Positions 6,934 through 15,377 are shown, counted from the first letter of the stretch. The stretch is DNA of 44,644 nt from Mucilaginibacter sp. SG564 (GCF_013149275.1 NZ_JABGNA010000023.1:1-44644), one strand, 5' to 3'. Numbers and translations: made by a program. Notes: generated by a model from the sequence alone, not told the origin.

Positions 6934-7740
6934 ATGTTCAAAAAAATCATATTGTTCTTTACCCTGGTGTTGTGCGCCTTTGCCGTGTTTGCTCAGGATT
7001 TTCCGGAACGATCAAACACGCTGGTTACCGATTATACTAACACCCTGTCTGCCGATGATAAACAACGGCTGGAGAGTAAACTGGTAGCTTTTAACGATTC
7101 CTCCTCCACCCAGATCGCTATTGTAATGATCAAATCGGTAGGGAACTATGACATCGCCGAATATGGTGCCGCGCTGGGTCGTAAATGGGGTATCGGGCAA
7201 AAAGGAAAAAACAACGGCATACTTATTCTGGTGGCCCTTGCCGACAGGAAACTTACTATTCAAACCGGCTACGGCGCCGAAGGTGCATTGCCTGATATTG
7301 TAACCCAGGAGATCAGGGTGAATGATATTAACCCACGCTTTAAAGCGGGCGACTACTATGGCGGGTTAAATGCAGGCGTAGATCAGATCATTAAATATAC
7401 CAAAGGCGAGTACAAGGCCGATAAAAAACCACAGGCTAAACAAAATGGCGGCGGTGGCGGCAGTGTGCTCATTGTCATTATCATCGTAATTGTGATCATC
7501 GTACTCATTTTCCGCAACCGCGGTGGCGGTGGTGGCGGTCGCCAGATCATTGGTAGCCGTGGCGGAGCCAGTCCTTTCTGGTGGTTCTTAGCCGGCAATC
7601 TGCTAGGTCGTGGCAGCGGTGGTGGTGGCTGGGGAGGCTTCAGCGGTGGAGGTAATGATAGTGGTGGCGGCGACAGTGGGGGCTTCGGTGGTTTTGGCGG
7701 CGGCGATTTCGGCGGCGGCGGCTCAAGTGGCAGCTGGTGA
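6934..7740 (+). CDS. TPM-domain membrane protein with glycine-rich tail (YgcG-like)
   Basis: A 268-aa protein: a signal peptide (about 1-20, ending AVFAQ), a periplasmic TPM domain (about 25-155, with LVTDYTNTLSADDKQRLESKL and DRKLTIQTGYGAEGALPDI), a membrane helix (about 174-192, VLIVIIIVIVIIVLIF) and a Gly/Ser-rich tail to the C-terminus. This order is that of E. coli YgcG-type proteins, which often end in GGGGSSGSW-like tails. It follows the soluble TPM gene after 12 nt and lies in the lemA cluster. The function of the pair is unknown. The tail is low-complexity but encoded with codons like the rest of the gene. Confidence 0.9.
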   Translation: MFKKIILFFTLVLCAFAVFAQDFPERSNTLVTDYTNTLSADDKQRLESKLVAFNDSSSTQIAIVMIKSVGNYDIAEYGAALGRKWGIGQKGKNNGILILVALADRKLTIQTGYGAEGALPDIVTQEIRVNDINPRFKAGDYYGGLNAGVDQIIKYTKGEYKADKKPQAKQNGGGGGSVLIVIIIVIVIIVLIFRNRGGGGGGRQIIGSRGGASPFWWFLAGNLLGRGSGGGGWGGFSGGGNDSGGGDSGGFGGFGGGDFGGGGSSGSW

Positions 7741-7915
7741 TTTTTTGAATTACTGAATTATTGATTTAGTGATTTAGTGATTTTTTGTCTGAATCAGAAT
7801 TTTCAGAATTAACTAATTTTCAGAATTTAACTACCAACTTCACTAAATCGCTAATTCACTAATTAAACATTCCCCCCATCACTAATTCACTAAATCAATA
7901 ATTCACTAATTAAAT
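7741..7915. repeat. AT-rich repeat of the GAATTAGTGATTTAGTG family
   Basis: Left half has ACTGAATTATTGATTTAGTG and right half has CACTAAATCGCTAATTCACT and CACTAATTCACTAAATC, so the block is roughly an inverted repeat. The middle contains two copies of TCAGAATT. It fills the gap between the TPM cluster and the Nudix gene. Confidence 0.65.
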
Positions 7916-7916
7916 A

Positions 7917-8462
7917 ATGGATCTCACCTGGAAACTACTTTCATCACATTACATACATAAAGGCCCCTGGGCTACCTTGCGGATTGACAAATGCGAAATG
8001 CCCGATGGCCGAATAGTTGATGATTACTACGTATTGGAATACAGCAACTGGGTTAACGGCGTAGCTATAACCGAAGACAATAAAGTATTGATGGTAAAAC
8101 AATACCGCCATGCTGCCGGAATTATTTCGCTCGAACCTCCGGGTGGTGTTATCGACGGTGACGAAAAACCAGAGGAAGCCCTGCGCCGCGAACTGCTGGA
8201 AGAAACGGGCTACCAGTTTGATAATTTTGAACATCTGTGTACCGTGTACGGCAACCCGGCAACCGCCAACAATCAAACTTTTACTTACCTGGCCAAAGGC
8301 GGCAAAAAAGTAAAAGATCAGTCATTGGATGCTCATGAAGAGTTAATCGTAGAAGAATACACCATCGCCGAAGTAAAACAACTGCTGCTCGAAAATAAAA
8401 TAGCCCAGGCCATGCACTGCACGGGTTTGTTTTATGGCATGGTGAAACTGGGGGCGTTGTAA
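7917..8462 (+). CDS. Nudix hydrolase, ADP-ribose pyrophosphatase type
   Basis: A 181-aa Nudix protein. The Nudix box G-x5-E-x7-REUxEExGU is complete at residues 77-99 (GVIDGDE, then RELLEETGY), providing the metal-binding glutamates. The preceding LMVKQYRHAAGIISLEPPGG is typical of the ADP-sugar pyrophosphatase branch, which splits ADP-ribose to AMP and ribose 5-phosphate. The length matches that group. The start ATG follows an AT-rich repeat directly, so no clear leader or ribosome-binding site is visible. Substrate is inferred from similarity; GDP-mannose or other NDP-sugars are alternatives. Confidence 0.88.
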   Translation: MDLTWKLLSSHYIHKGPWATLRIDKCEMPDGRIVDDYYVLEYSNWVNGVAITEDNKVLMVKQYRHAAGIISLEPPGGVIDGDEKPEEALRRELLEETGYQFDNFEHLCTVYGNPATANNQTFTYLAKGGKKVKDQSLDAHEELIVEEYTIAEVKQLLLENKIAQAMHCTGLFYGMVKLGAL

Positions 8463-8535
8463 AGTTTTATGTTTTTTAAGATTCCCTGTTAAGCCCCCAA
8501 TACACATTAAAACGCAAATGATTATTTGCAGCTTA

Positions 8536-8650
8536 AATTCCCTCCTTGGGGAGGGGAGGGGAGCGGAGGGATAGTGTAGTAACAGGGAGGGATTTATACC
8601 ACAAGCATAGCGAAGAAACCCCTCCCTCCCCCTCCCGTCGGGAGGGAATC
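8536..8650. repeat. GC-rich palindromic repeat
   Basis: The ends AATTCCCTCC and GGAGGGAATC are inverted, with internal GGGGAGGGGAGGGG against CCCCTCCCTCCCCC. It lies in the 240-nt gap between two convergent genes. No coding signal. Confidence 0.65.
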
Positions 8651-8702
8651 GCACTTTCCCATGCTTTTAATTTCATATTGTTTTCTTTCTCACTACTCAC
8701 CA

Positions 8703-9158
8703 CTAAAGACAATTATCTTTCCTGCGCGTATCTACAATATAAATGATCTTCCAGCCATCTTTGGTTTTCATCAACTGGAAAACATCCACCCCGCAATGGC
8801 TGAACGTTTTGCCCAGGTAAAATTTGTAGGGCGCCCAAACGCTGGCCAGGTCGCCGTCAATTTTAATATCGTTATAAACAATCTGTTCATCGTACACTTC
8901 CTTATGCGGCGTGCCTATTTGCTTTATAAAATCATTCGCGTTTTCAGTCACCAGGGCAACTGAACCATCCTTTTTGTTGGCGACGCTCTGAAAGACAATA
9001 TCTTTTGCAAATGTTGACCGCAGCAGGGTACTATCGCCCTTGCGCATGGCGTCAAACAGGGTATTGATGGTTTGTTTAATACCCTCCTGATCCGGCTGCT
9101 GGGCAAAGGATTTGGATGACAGGAGTACAACAAATAGCAGGAGCAGTAAATTTTTCAT
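8703..9158 (-). CDS. Secreted NTF2-like / SnoaL-like protein (DUF4440 type)
   Basis: A 151-aa protein with a signal peptide (about 1-19, MKNLLLLLFVVLLSSKSFAQ) and a cone-shaped NTF2-like domain (about 25-150). The block GIKQTINTLFDAMRKGDSTLLRSTFAKDIVFQ is the characteristic first helix pair; the end has VDVFQLMKTKDGWKIIYIVDTRR. Export to the periplasm is predicted. The NTF2 fold can host enzymes or simple binding; no catalytic residues can be assigned. It lies convergent to the Nudix gene and faces away from a 330-nt gene-free stretch. This is one of four NTF2/SnoaL-like genes in the window. Confidence 0.85.
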   Translation of the reverse strand: MKNLLLLLFVVLLSSKSFAQQPDQEGIKQTINTLFDAMRKGDSTLLRSTFAKDIVFQSVANKKDGSVALVTENANDFIKQIGTPHKEVYDEQIVYNDIKIDGDLASVWAPYKFYLGKTFSHCGVDVFQLMKTKDGWKIIYIVDTRRKDNCL

Positions 9159-9218
9159 GATAAGCTTATTGAATATTAAAAACTAAATATAGCCATTTTA
9201 AGGCATCCTTAAATTTCG

Positions 9219-9271
9219 TATCTTTGTATAGCTAGCAGCCCGGTTCCTCTTCAAAAAGGAGAACCGGGCTG
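9219..9271 (+). other. Promoter-like box followed at once by a GC-rich hairpin
   Basis: TATCTTTG (9219-9226) matches the Bacteroidota -7 box. Nine nt later CAGCCCGGTTC (9236-9246) pairs perfectly with GAACCGGGCTG (9261-9271), an 11-bp stem, then TTTAGTT. No plus-strand gene follows for more than 1 kb. It might be a short RNA, or a hairpin terminator that only by chance has a -7 match in front. The rest of 9272-9487 is AT-rich with repeated GTTAAAATT and shows no gene. Confidence 0.35.
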
Positions 9272-9487
9272 TTTAGTTAAGGGAAAAAGCAAGCCAGAAA
9301 GCATCCATTTTTCTATTAGTTATTTGAAAATCAAATATTTAATACTTTTTAAACCTAAAAAAGCACATTAAAAACACGGTTAAAATTTGTTAAAAAGTGT
9401 TAAAATTGATGTTTTCCGAACACTTTTGATGAAAAAAAGGGCCTTTTTGAGCAAAAATTTGTTAAAATTTGAGGTTTAAAAAGTTTT

Positions 9488-10342
9488 TCAGCTGTTAACC
9501 GCTTCCCAGATCTTTACGGCTTCTACCGCTTCTTTAACATCATGAACTCTCAGGATATTGGCGCCTTTCATCAGGCCTATGGTGTTCAAAACGGTGGTAC
9601 CATTCAGGGCTTCGGCGGCAGTAGTTTCTAGTAGTCCGTAGATCATCCGTTTGCGGGAGATACCTACTAAGGTTGGTAAGCATAACATATCAAAATCCTG
9701 CAGGCGGTTCATCAGGTTATAATTATGTTCGTTCTTTTTGGCAAAACCAAAACCCGGGTCGATGATCACATCGTGTACACCCAATTGCTTTAGCTGCTGG
9801 TACCGGGTTACAAAATAGTCGAGTACTTCGGTAAAAACATCATCGTACTGGGCTAATTGATTCATAGTCTGCGGCGTGCCTTTCATGTGCATCAAAATGT
9901 AGGGAACCTGCAAACTGGCAACGGTGGTAAACATAGCTTCATCCAGGGTTCCACCCGATATATCATTGATGATATGCGCGCCAGCATTAATAGCAGCCTC
10001 GGCAACCTGCGCCCGGAAGGTATCAATAGACATCACCGCGTCAGGAAAAGCTGCTGCAATAGCCTCAACAGCAGGCAACAGGCGGTCGGTTTCTTCGGCA
10101 ATGGCAATATCTTCGGCATTGGGCCGCGAAGAATATGCCCCGATATCTAAAAAAGTGGCACCGTCAGCCAGCATCTTTTCAGCTTGCTGCAGGGCCTCGT
10201 CAATACCGGGCTTGCGACTGCCGGCATAAAATGAATCAGGCGTAATATTGATGATCCCCATAACCTTTGGGCTGGATAGGTCGATGAGTTTTCCCCTCGC
10301 GTTCAGGGTAGTTTTTTTATGAAAAAATGTATCTTGAACCAT
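9488..10342 (-). CDS. folP: Dihydropteroate synthase
   Basis: A 284-aa FolP, which condenses p-aminobenzoate with 7,8-dihydropterin pyrophosphate to make dihydropteroate in folate synthesis. Clear motifs are KVMGIINITPDSF (26-38, pyrophosphate and substrate loop), MSIDTFRAQVAEAAI, AHIINDISGG, and DPGFGFAKK with KRMIYGLL nearby. The sequence SRK in VGISRKRM supplies the sulfonamide-site residues. The length is normal. It stands alone on the minus strand, divergent from the DUF1599 gene with a 100-nt shared promoter region. Confidence 0.97.
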   Translation of the reverse strand: MVQDTFFHKKTTLNARGKLIDLSSPKVMGIINITPDSFYAGSRKPGIDEALQQAEKMLADGATFLDIGAYSSRPNAEDIAIAEETDRLLPAVEAIAAAFPDAVMSIDTFRAQVAEAAINAGAHIINDISGGTLDEAMFTTVASLQVPYILMHMKGTPQTMNQLAQYDDVFTEVLDYFVTRYQQLKQLGVHDVIIDPGFGFAKKNEHNYNLMNRLQDFDMLCLPTLVGISRKRMIYGLLETTAAEALNGTTVLNTIGLMKGANILRVHDVKEAVEAVKIWEAVNS

Positions 10343-10376
10343 GTGTTTTACAAAGTTTAAATATTGTAATTTAGTT

Positions 10377-10384
10377 TAACTTTG
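10377..10384 (+). promoter_or_regulatory. -7 box of the DUF1599 gene
   Basis: TAACTTTG matches TAnnTTTG exactly, on the plus strand, 59 nt before the TTG start at 10443. No convincing -33 TTTG is present. The shared divergent region with folP has no other clear signal. Confidence 0.45.
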
Positions 10385-10442
10385 CAGCATTGGCGCAAGC
10401 ACGCTTTATTCAAAACGTTTCAACATTCAAATATTTCAACTT

Positions 10443-10979
10443 TTGGCTAATACATCAGCAGAGTACGACGCAGTAATTAACACATGTAAGGGCCTTTTCA
10501 TGAAAAAGACCCGCGACTACGGAACCGCATGGCGCATACTGCGCCCGCAATCCATCACGGATCAGATATTTATCAAAGCCCAGCGTATACGTACCCTGGA
10601 AGAAAAAAAAGTATCTAAGGTGGGTGAGGATATTACCGGCGAATATATTGGCATAGTAAATTACTGCGTTATTGCCATGATGCAGTTGGAATGCAGTGCC
10701 GAAACCGCCATGGAGCTTGCCCCCGATCATGTAGAGCGCCTGTTTGACGAGCGCGTAAAGGAAACCAAGGAACTCATGTTTGCCAAAAACCACGACTATG
10801 GCGAGGCCTGGCGCGATATGCGCATCAGTTCATTAACCGATCTGATATTGATGAAGCTACTGCGTGTTAAACAAATTGAGGATAACCAGGGCCTTACCGA
10901 AGTATCTGAGGGCGTGAAAGCCAATTACCAGGACATGCTCAATTATTCAGTGTTCGCTTTAATAAAATTAGGGGTATAA
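10443..10979 (+). CDS. DUF1599 protein with internal duplication
   Basis: A 178-aa protein of the DUF1599 family, common in Bacteroidota and of unknown function. It is built from two related halves: KTRDYGTAWRILRPQSITDQIFIKAQRI in the first and KNHDYGEAWRDMRISSLTDLILMKLLR in the second, so DYGxAWR and the following (S/T)xTD(Q/L)I motif occur twice. The start is TTG; there is no in-frame ATG until residue 20, which would remove the beginning of the first repeat, so TTG is preferred. No signal peptide or membrane segment. It is divergent from folP, and the two are probably linked in nucleotide or folate-related metabolism only by position. Confidence 0.85.
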   Translation: MANTSAEYDAVINTCKGLFMKKTRDYGTAWRILRPQSITDQIFIKAQRIRTLEEKKVSKVGEDITGEYIGIVNYCVIAMMQLECSAETAMELAPDHVERLFDERVKETKELMFAKNHDYGEAWRDMRISSLTDLILMKLLRVKQIEDNQGLTEVSEGVKANYQDMLNYSVFALIKLGV

Positions 10980-11106
10980 TAGACTTTTGGAGCAAGAATT
11001 TTTGGAGCAAGGATAAAAGGAACAAAGAGCAAAGATTTTTAAAACAAGACAAAGAAAAAGTCCTTGCTCCTTACTCCCAAAATCTTTGATCTCATAACAT
11101 ATAACT

Positions 11107-12258
11107 ATGAAAAACAGCTTTATTTGGTTTTGCAGGATAGCGGTTGGTTTATTATTTATTTTTTCGGGACTGATTAAAGCTAATGATCCGCTGGGTTTTT
11201 CGTACAAGCTGGAGGAGTATTTTGAGGTTTTCCATATCATGTTCCTGAATGGCTTTGCGCTTACTATAGCTGTATTGCTGTGCACATTGGAAATGGTTCT
11301 GGGTTTTGCCCTGCTTATCGGTGTTCGCGCTGTAAAAGTGGCCTGGGGATTATTGCTGCTCATTATATTTTTTGGCTTTTTAACTTTCTATTCGGCCTTT
11401 TTTAAGGTGGTACAAACCTGCGGCTGTTTTGGTGATGCTATACCGCTAACGCCCTGGCAATCCTTCAGTAAGGATATGATCCTGCTTTTACTGGTATTGG
11501 TGCCATTTATCAACCGTAAAAAAATACAGCCCATATTTAAACCTAAAACGGCCGATAAATGGCTTATCGGCGCAGCCGTTGTTGCATTGAGTTTTGGCAT
11601 ATATACCTATAACTTTATGCCTATCATCGATTTTTTACCGTATAAAATAGGCGCTAATATTCCCGACGAGATGAAAATTCCGCCGGGAGTACAGCTGGAT
11701 GAATTTGAGGTAACCTACAATCTTAAAAACAAAAAGACCGGCGAAACCAAAACCATGAGCGATAAAGAGTACCTGAAAACCAATATCTGGAAGGACGCTA
11801 ATTGGGAAGTTGTAGGAAACCCGGAAAGCCGCCTGGTTAAAAAAGGCTTCGAACCCAAGATCCGCGATTTATCTATACAGGATGGCCAGGGTAATGATTA
11901 TACCAAAGAGTTATTATCCAATCCATTTTATAGCCTGGTTATCGTAGCTCATGATCTGGATAAAACCAATGCCGAAGCTATCAACCGCTTAAACGCGCTG
12001 GCTATAAACGCTACCGAAAATTATAATATCCGCACGGTATTACTTACGTCCAATTCGGCACAAAGCGCCGAAGCATTTGCCAAAGCACATAAACTGGTTA
12101 CCGAAATTTTTTACGCCGATGGCGTTCCGCTGAAAGAAATGGTGAGGGCCAATCCGGGTGTGCTGCTGCTTAAAAACGGTACTATCATTAACAAATGGCA
12201 TTACCACACGGTACCTACTTATGATGGTTTAGTAAAAAAATACTTCCAGAAACAGTAG
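11107..12258 (+). CDS. BT_3928-type DoxX/MauE membrane protein with thioredoxin-like domain
   Basis: A 383-aa protein with an N-terminal four-helix DoxX/MauE membrane domain (about 5-155) and a C-terminal periplasmic region with a thioredoxin-like part (about 240-383, from NPFYSLVIVAHDLDKTNAEAI to GVLLLKNGTIINKWHY). The motif FKVVQTCGCFGDAIPLTPWQSFSKD is the conserved MauE-type Cys pair at the membrane. No CxxC is present in the thioredoxin-like part, so redox activity there is doubtful. The family is widespread in Bacteroidota and often adjoins the same DppB-type permease gene and shikimate kinase. It ends 2 nt before the permease gene, so they form an operon. Confidence 0.85.
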   Translation: MKNSFIWFCRIAVGLLFIFSGLIKANDPLGFSYKLEEYFEVFHIMFLNGFALTIAVLLCTLEMVLGFALLIGVRAVKVAWGLLLLIIFFGFLTFYSAFFKVVQTCGCFGDAIPLTPWQSFSKDMILLLLVLVPFINRKKIQPIFKPKTADKWLIGAAVVALSFGIYTYNFMPIIDFLPYKIGANIPDEMKIPPGVQLDEFEVTYNLKNKKTGETKTMSDKEYLKTNIWKDANWEVVGNPESRLVKKGFEPKIRDLSIQDGQGNDYTKELLSNPFYSLVIVAHDLDKTNAEAINRLNALAINATENYNIRTVLLTSNSAQSAEAFAKAHKLVTEIFYADGVPLKEMVRANPGVLLLKNGTIINKWHYHTVPTYDGLVKKYFQKQ

Positions 12259-12260
12259 TT

Positions 12261-13319
12261 ATGATCCGTTACCTCATCCGCAAATTATTTTACGGACTAG
12301 CGGTAATGCTGGGCGTTGTGCTGGTGGTTTTCTTTCTGTTCAATATTTTACCTGTCGACCCGGCCCGGATGACACAGGGTCAGCGCGCCGATGTACAATC
12401 GTTACAGGCCGTACGCAAAGAGTTTGGTTTGGATAAACCCATACCTGTGCAGTTTGCCTATTATCTGAATGATCTTTCGCCGGTAGGCATTCACTTAAAT
12501 AATACCGAAGAACAGCAACGGTATCATTACGCCAAGCTGTTCGCAGTGAGTGATACCAAAGTGCTGGCGCTGAAATGGCCTTATTTGCGCCGGTCGTACC
12601 AAACCCGTAAGGATGTAGCAAGCTTATTGATGGACGTTATCCCCAACACCTTAGTACTGGCTACCACGGCAATGATATTCGCCATCATTATCGGCGTGTT
12701 TTTGGGTGTATTAAGCGCGGTAAATAAAGATACCTGGATAGATAAGCTGGCCATCAGTTTCTCGACACTGGGTATATCTGCGCCATCGTTTTTCGCCGGG
12801 ATTATTATTGCCTGGATATTTGGTTTTGAGCTGAGTAAATATACCGGTCTCAATATGTCGGGCAGTTTGTATAGTTATGATCCTTTCCGGGGCGAGGTGG
12901 TCAGCATCCGGAATTTAATATTACCGATGATCACGCTGGGTTTGCGCCCGTTGGCTATTATTGTGCAGCTTACCCGCAATGCCATGCTGGATGTACTGGG
13001 ACAAGATTATATCCGCACCGCGAAAGCAAAAGGACTTGGCAACCGGGCCATCATCTATCGCCATGCTTTAAAAAACGCATTGAACCCGGTAATCACGGCT
13101 ATAGCCAATTGGTTTGCATCGTTACTGGCGGGTTCGTTTTTTGTAGAATATATTTTTGGATACAATGGCTTGGGCAAGGCCACTGTTGATGCCCTGGAGA
13201 TGTCGGACTTTCCGGTGGTGATGGGATCTATCCTTTTTATCGCCTTTATTTTTGTGGTGATCAGTATTCTGATCGATATTATTTATGTTTGGATCGATCC
13301 GCGGGTTAAATTAAGCTGA
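12261..13319 (+). CDS. DppB-type ABC transporter permease (orphan)
   Basis: A 352-aa inner-membrane permease of the dipeptide/oligopeptide/nickel ABC family. It has the N-terminal helix MIRYLIRKLFYGLAVMLGVVLVVFFLF, then a periplasmic loop (about 30-115), five further helices, and the cytoplasmic EAA-like loop DYIRTAKAKGLGNRAIIYRHALKNALNPV that contacts the ATPase. The end WIDPRVKLS is typical for DppB. No ATPase, DppC or binding-protein gene is nearby; partners must lie elsewhere. It starts 2 nt after the DoxX gene, so co-expression is likely. Substrate unknown; peptide is the usual one. Confidence 0.9.
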   Translation: MIRYLIRKLFYGLAVMLGVVLVVFFLFNILPVDPARMTQGQRADVQSLQAVRKEFGLDKPIPVQFAYYLNDLSPVGIHLNNTEEQQRYHYAKLFAVSDTKVLALKWPYLRRSYQTRKDVASLLMDVIPNTLVLATTAMIFAIIIGVFLGVLSAVNKDTWIDKLAISFSTLGISAPSFFAGIIIAWIFGFELSKYTGLNMSGSLYSYDPFRGEVVSIRNLILPMITLGLRPLAIIVQLTRNAMLDVLGQDYIRTAKAKGLGNRAIIYRHALKNALNPVITAIANWFASLLAGSFFVEYIFGYNGLGKATVDALEMSDFPVVMGSILFIAFIFVVISILIDIIYVWIDPRVKLS

Positions 13320-13385
13320 TACAGTAAAATGTGCAGATTCTATATGTGCAAATATGCAGATGAGGCAGCCCAAGGAGATGGAAAA

Positions 13386-13420
13386 ATTCACTAATTCAAT
13401 AACTCACTAATTCAATAATT
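13386..13420. repeat. AT-rich TTCACTAATTCAATAA repeat
   Basis: Short block (TTCACTAATTCAATAACTCA and TTCAATAATTAC) of the same family as the repeats at 6362 and 7741. It sits in the 109-nt gap before aroK. Confidence 0.55.
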
Positions 13421-13428
13421 ACTGCTAC

Positions 13429-13950
13429 ATGAAGTACTTTTTAGTTGGTTTTATGGGCTGTGGAAAAACCACCTGGAGCCGTAAACTGGCAGCCAAATTA
13501 GGCTATGAATTTATTGATCTGGACCATGTGCTCGAAGCAAAAGCAGGCATGAGCATAGCCGAATATTTTTCGAGCTTTGGCGAAGATTCTTTTCGTAAAC
13601 TGGAATCGGAAGTGCTGAAACAAACCGAATACCCAGAGAATGTAGTGGTATCAACAGGTGGTGGCCTCCCTTGCTTTTTTGACCATATGCAATGGATGAA
13701 TACGCATGGCCAAACCCTGTATATCAAACTATCGCCTAAAACCCTGGCCGACAGGCTCACCAACAGCAAAACCGTGCGCCCGGTATTACAAGGCAAACAA
13801 GGTGATGAACTGGTTGAATTTATAACCGGCAAACTGGCCGAGCGGGAAAGTTTTTATTTACAGGCCGCTCACATTGTAGAAGGCATTGACATGTCTGTAG
13901 AAAAACTGGAAGAAGCACTGGGATTAAATCCCAGCTTCAATCAACAATAA
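13429..13950 (+). CDS. aroK: Shikimate kinase
   Basis: A 173-aa shikimate kinase, which phosphorylates shikimate at O3 in aromatic amino acid synthesis. The P-loop is GFMGCGKTT (7-15), followed by FIDLDHVLE (shikimate- and Mg-binding Asp), FRKLESEVL, the STGGGLPCF loop (about 75-83) and the LID Arg in VRPVLQGK. The length is normal. The P-loop carries Cys where many enzymes have Ser. It is followed after 6 nt by the PhzF-like gene, so they are probably one transcript with it. Confidence 0.96.
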   Translation: MKYFLVGFMGCGKTTWSRKLAAKLGYEFIDLDHVLEAKAGMSIAEYFSSFGEDSFRKLESEVLKQTEYPENVVVSTGGGLPCFFDHMQWMNTHGQTLYIKLSPKTLADRLTNSKTVRPVLQGKQGDELVEFITGKLAERESFYLQAAHIVEGIDMSVEKLEEALGLNPSFNQQ

Positions 13951-13956
13951 AACAGA

Positions 13957-14751
13957 ATGGAATTAGATTTTTTTCAGATCGACAGTTTTACTGATAGAAT
14001 ATTTGGAGGAAACCCAGCCTGCGTAGTCCCACTCAAAAGCTGGCTTCCTGATGATGTACTTTTAAATATCACTAAAGAAAATGCCGTAGCCGAAACCGCA
14101 TTTTTTGTAATTAATGATCATGGGGTCCATCTGCGATGGTTTACCCCTGAAATTGAAATGGATTTATGCGGCCATGCAACTTTAGCAGCAGCCCATGTGC
14201 TTAAAACCATTCTTAACTACCCCGAAGAGAAAATAATTTTCAATACTATCAGCGGTGAGCTTATTGTAACTTTTAATGACAAGGATGGCCTTTATTGGCT
14301 AAATTTCCCCTCGAGAAATCCTGTACCCGCTTCTTTACCAGAAGTAATCAAAAGCGCGCTCAATATACAACCAAAAACAACGCTACAATCAAGAGATTTG
14401 GTTTTGGTTTATGACAGTGAACAGGAAATAAGGGATATTAAAGTTGATAAACAACTCCTTGATCAGATTAACCTTGATCCGGGTGGCGTTATAGTTACCG
14501 CGAAAGGCGATAATTGCGATTTTGTATCCCGTTATTTTACACCGCAGGCATCCATATTAGAAGACCCGGTAACAGGCTCGGCCCATTGCTCGTTGATACC
14601 CTACTGGAGCAATAAACTCCATAAAAAACAAATGAGAGCACTCCAATTATCTGACAGAATGGGTGAATTAGTTTGTATAGATATTGATGATCGGGTTTTA
14701 ATCGGCGGTAAAGCTAAAACATACTCAAGGGGTACTTTTTACACCGAATAA
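13957..14751 (+). CDS. PhzF family isomerase-like protein
   Basis: A 264-aa PhzF-fold protein of the epimerase/isomerase superfamily that includes diaminopimelate epimerase-like proteins. The catalytic glutamate is Glu46 in NAVAETAFF. Other family blocks are FGGNPACVVPL (17-26), EMDLCGHATLAAAHVL and EDPVTGSAHCSLIPYW near the C-terminus. The length fits the family. A real role in phenazine synthesis is unlikely here since no other phz genes are present; the name marks only the fold. It is 6 nt after aroK and ends 1 nt before the convergent phosphoribosyltransferase gene. Confidence 0.88.
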   Translation: MELDFFQIDSFTDRIFGGNPACVVPLKSWLPDDVLLNITKENAVAETAFFVINDHGVHLRWFTPEIEMDLCGHATLAAAHVLKTILNYPEEKIIFNTISGELIVTFNDKDGLYWLNFPSRNPVPASLPEVIKSALNIQPKTTLQSRDLVLVYDSEQEIRDIKVDKQLLDQINLDPGGVIVTAKGDNCDFVSRYFTPQASILEDPVTGSAHCSLIPYWSNKLHKKQMRALQLSDRMGELVCIDIDDRVLIGGKAKTYSRGTFYTE

Positions 14752-14752
14752 A

Positions 14753-15262
14753 TTACCTCAAATAAACCGCGTCCTCTTCACCATCTTCATCCAGCACCAC
14801 ATCCACATGTTCTTTGATCACAGTAGAAAGAGCAACACCGGCAAAATCGGTAGTTACAGGGAAGCTTTTATGGTTGCGATCTATCAATACGGCTGTACGC
14901 AGTTTTTTGAGGGGTACATCTAAAAACACCGCAAAACCGTAGGCCAGCGTTTTGCCACTATTCAGTACATCATCAACCAGAATCACCACTTTATTGCTGC
15001 ATTCCTGAACATCAAAATCAACTTTAGCCTGCAGGGTGCTGCTTTGTTTTTCGAGCTCAATGGTGAGCAATTTACTGGTAAATGGGGCTATACCATCCAG
15101 GATAGTTTTGATCCGTTGCGCAATATGATTGCCACGGGGTAATATGCCCGCAATGATGATCTCCTGTTCGTCAAAATTATCTTCCAGGATCTGGTAGGCA
15201 ATACGGTCGAGCTTTTGCTCTATCTGGTGCTGATTTAATATGAGGAGTTTCTTTTCAGACAT
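14753..15262 (-). CDS. Phosphoribosyltransferase domain protein, PyrR-like
   Basis: A 169-aa type I phosphoribosyltransferase. The PRPP-binding signature VVILVDDVLNSGKTLAYG is intact with two acidic residues and the GKT end. The hood segment begins with LLILNQHQIEQKLDRIAYQILE. The family resembles PyrR, which binds PRPP and pyrimidine mRNA leaders, but no pyrimidine genes are near. Function as a uracil or other base transferase, or an RNA-binding regulator, cannot be decided. Convergent with the PhzF-like gene; its upstream region carries an AT-rich ATGTT-type repeat. Confidence 0.85.
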   Translation of the reverse strand: MSEKKLLILNQHQIEQKLDRIAYQILEDNFDEQEIIIAGILPRGNHIAQRIKTILDGIAPFTSKLLTIELEKQSSTLQAKVDFDVQECSNKVVILVDDVLNSGKTLAYGFAVFLDVPLKKLRTAVLIDRNHKSFPVTTDFAGVALSTVIKEHVDVVLDEDGEEDAVYLR

Positions 15263-15377
15263 GTGCGCTTCTTTGTTGAAATGTTCTAATGTTTGAACGT
15301 TGTAATGTTTTTAAGTATCAACCTTGTAAATATACGCCTTAACCTTTCAACTTTACAACATTGAAACCTTGCAACAA

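Noticed and set aside
13957..14751. Phenazine synthesis gene because of the PhzF name
   Set aside because: No other phenazine genes are nearby; PhzF-fold proteins are widespread isomerase-like enzymes.
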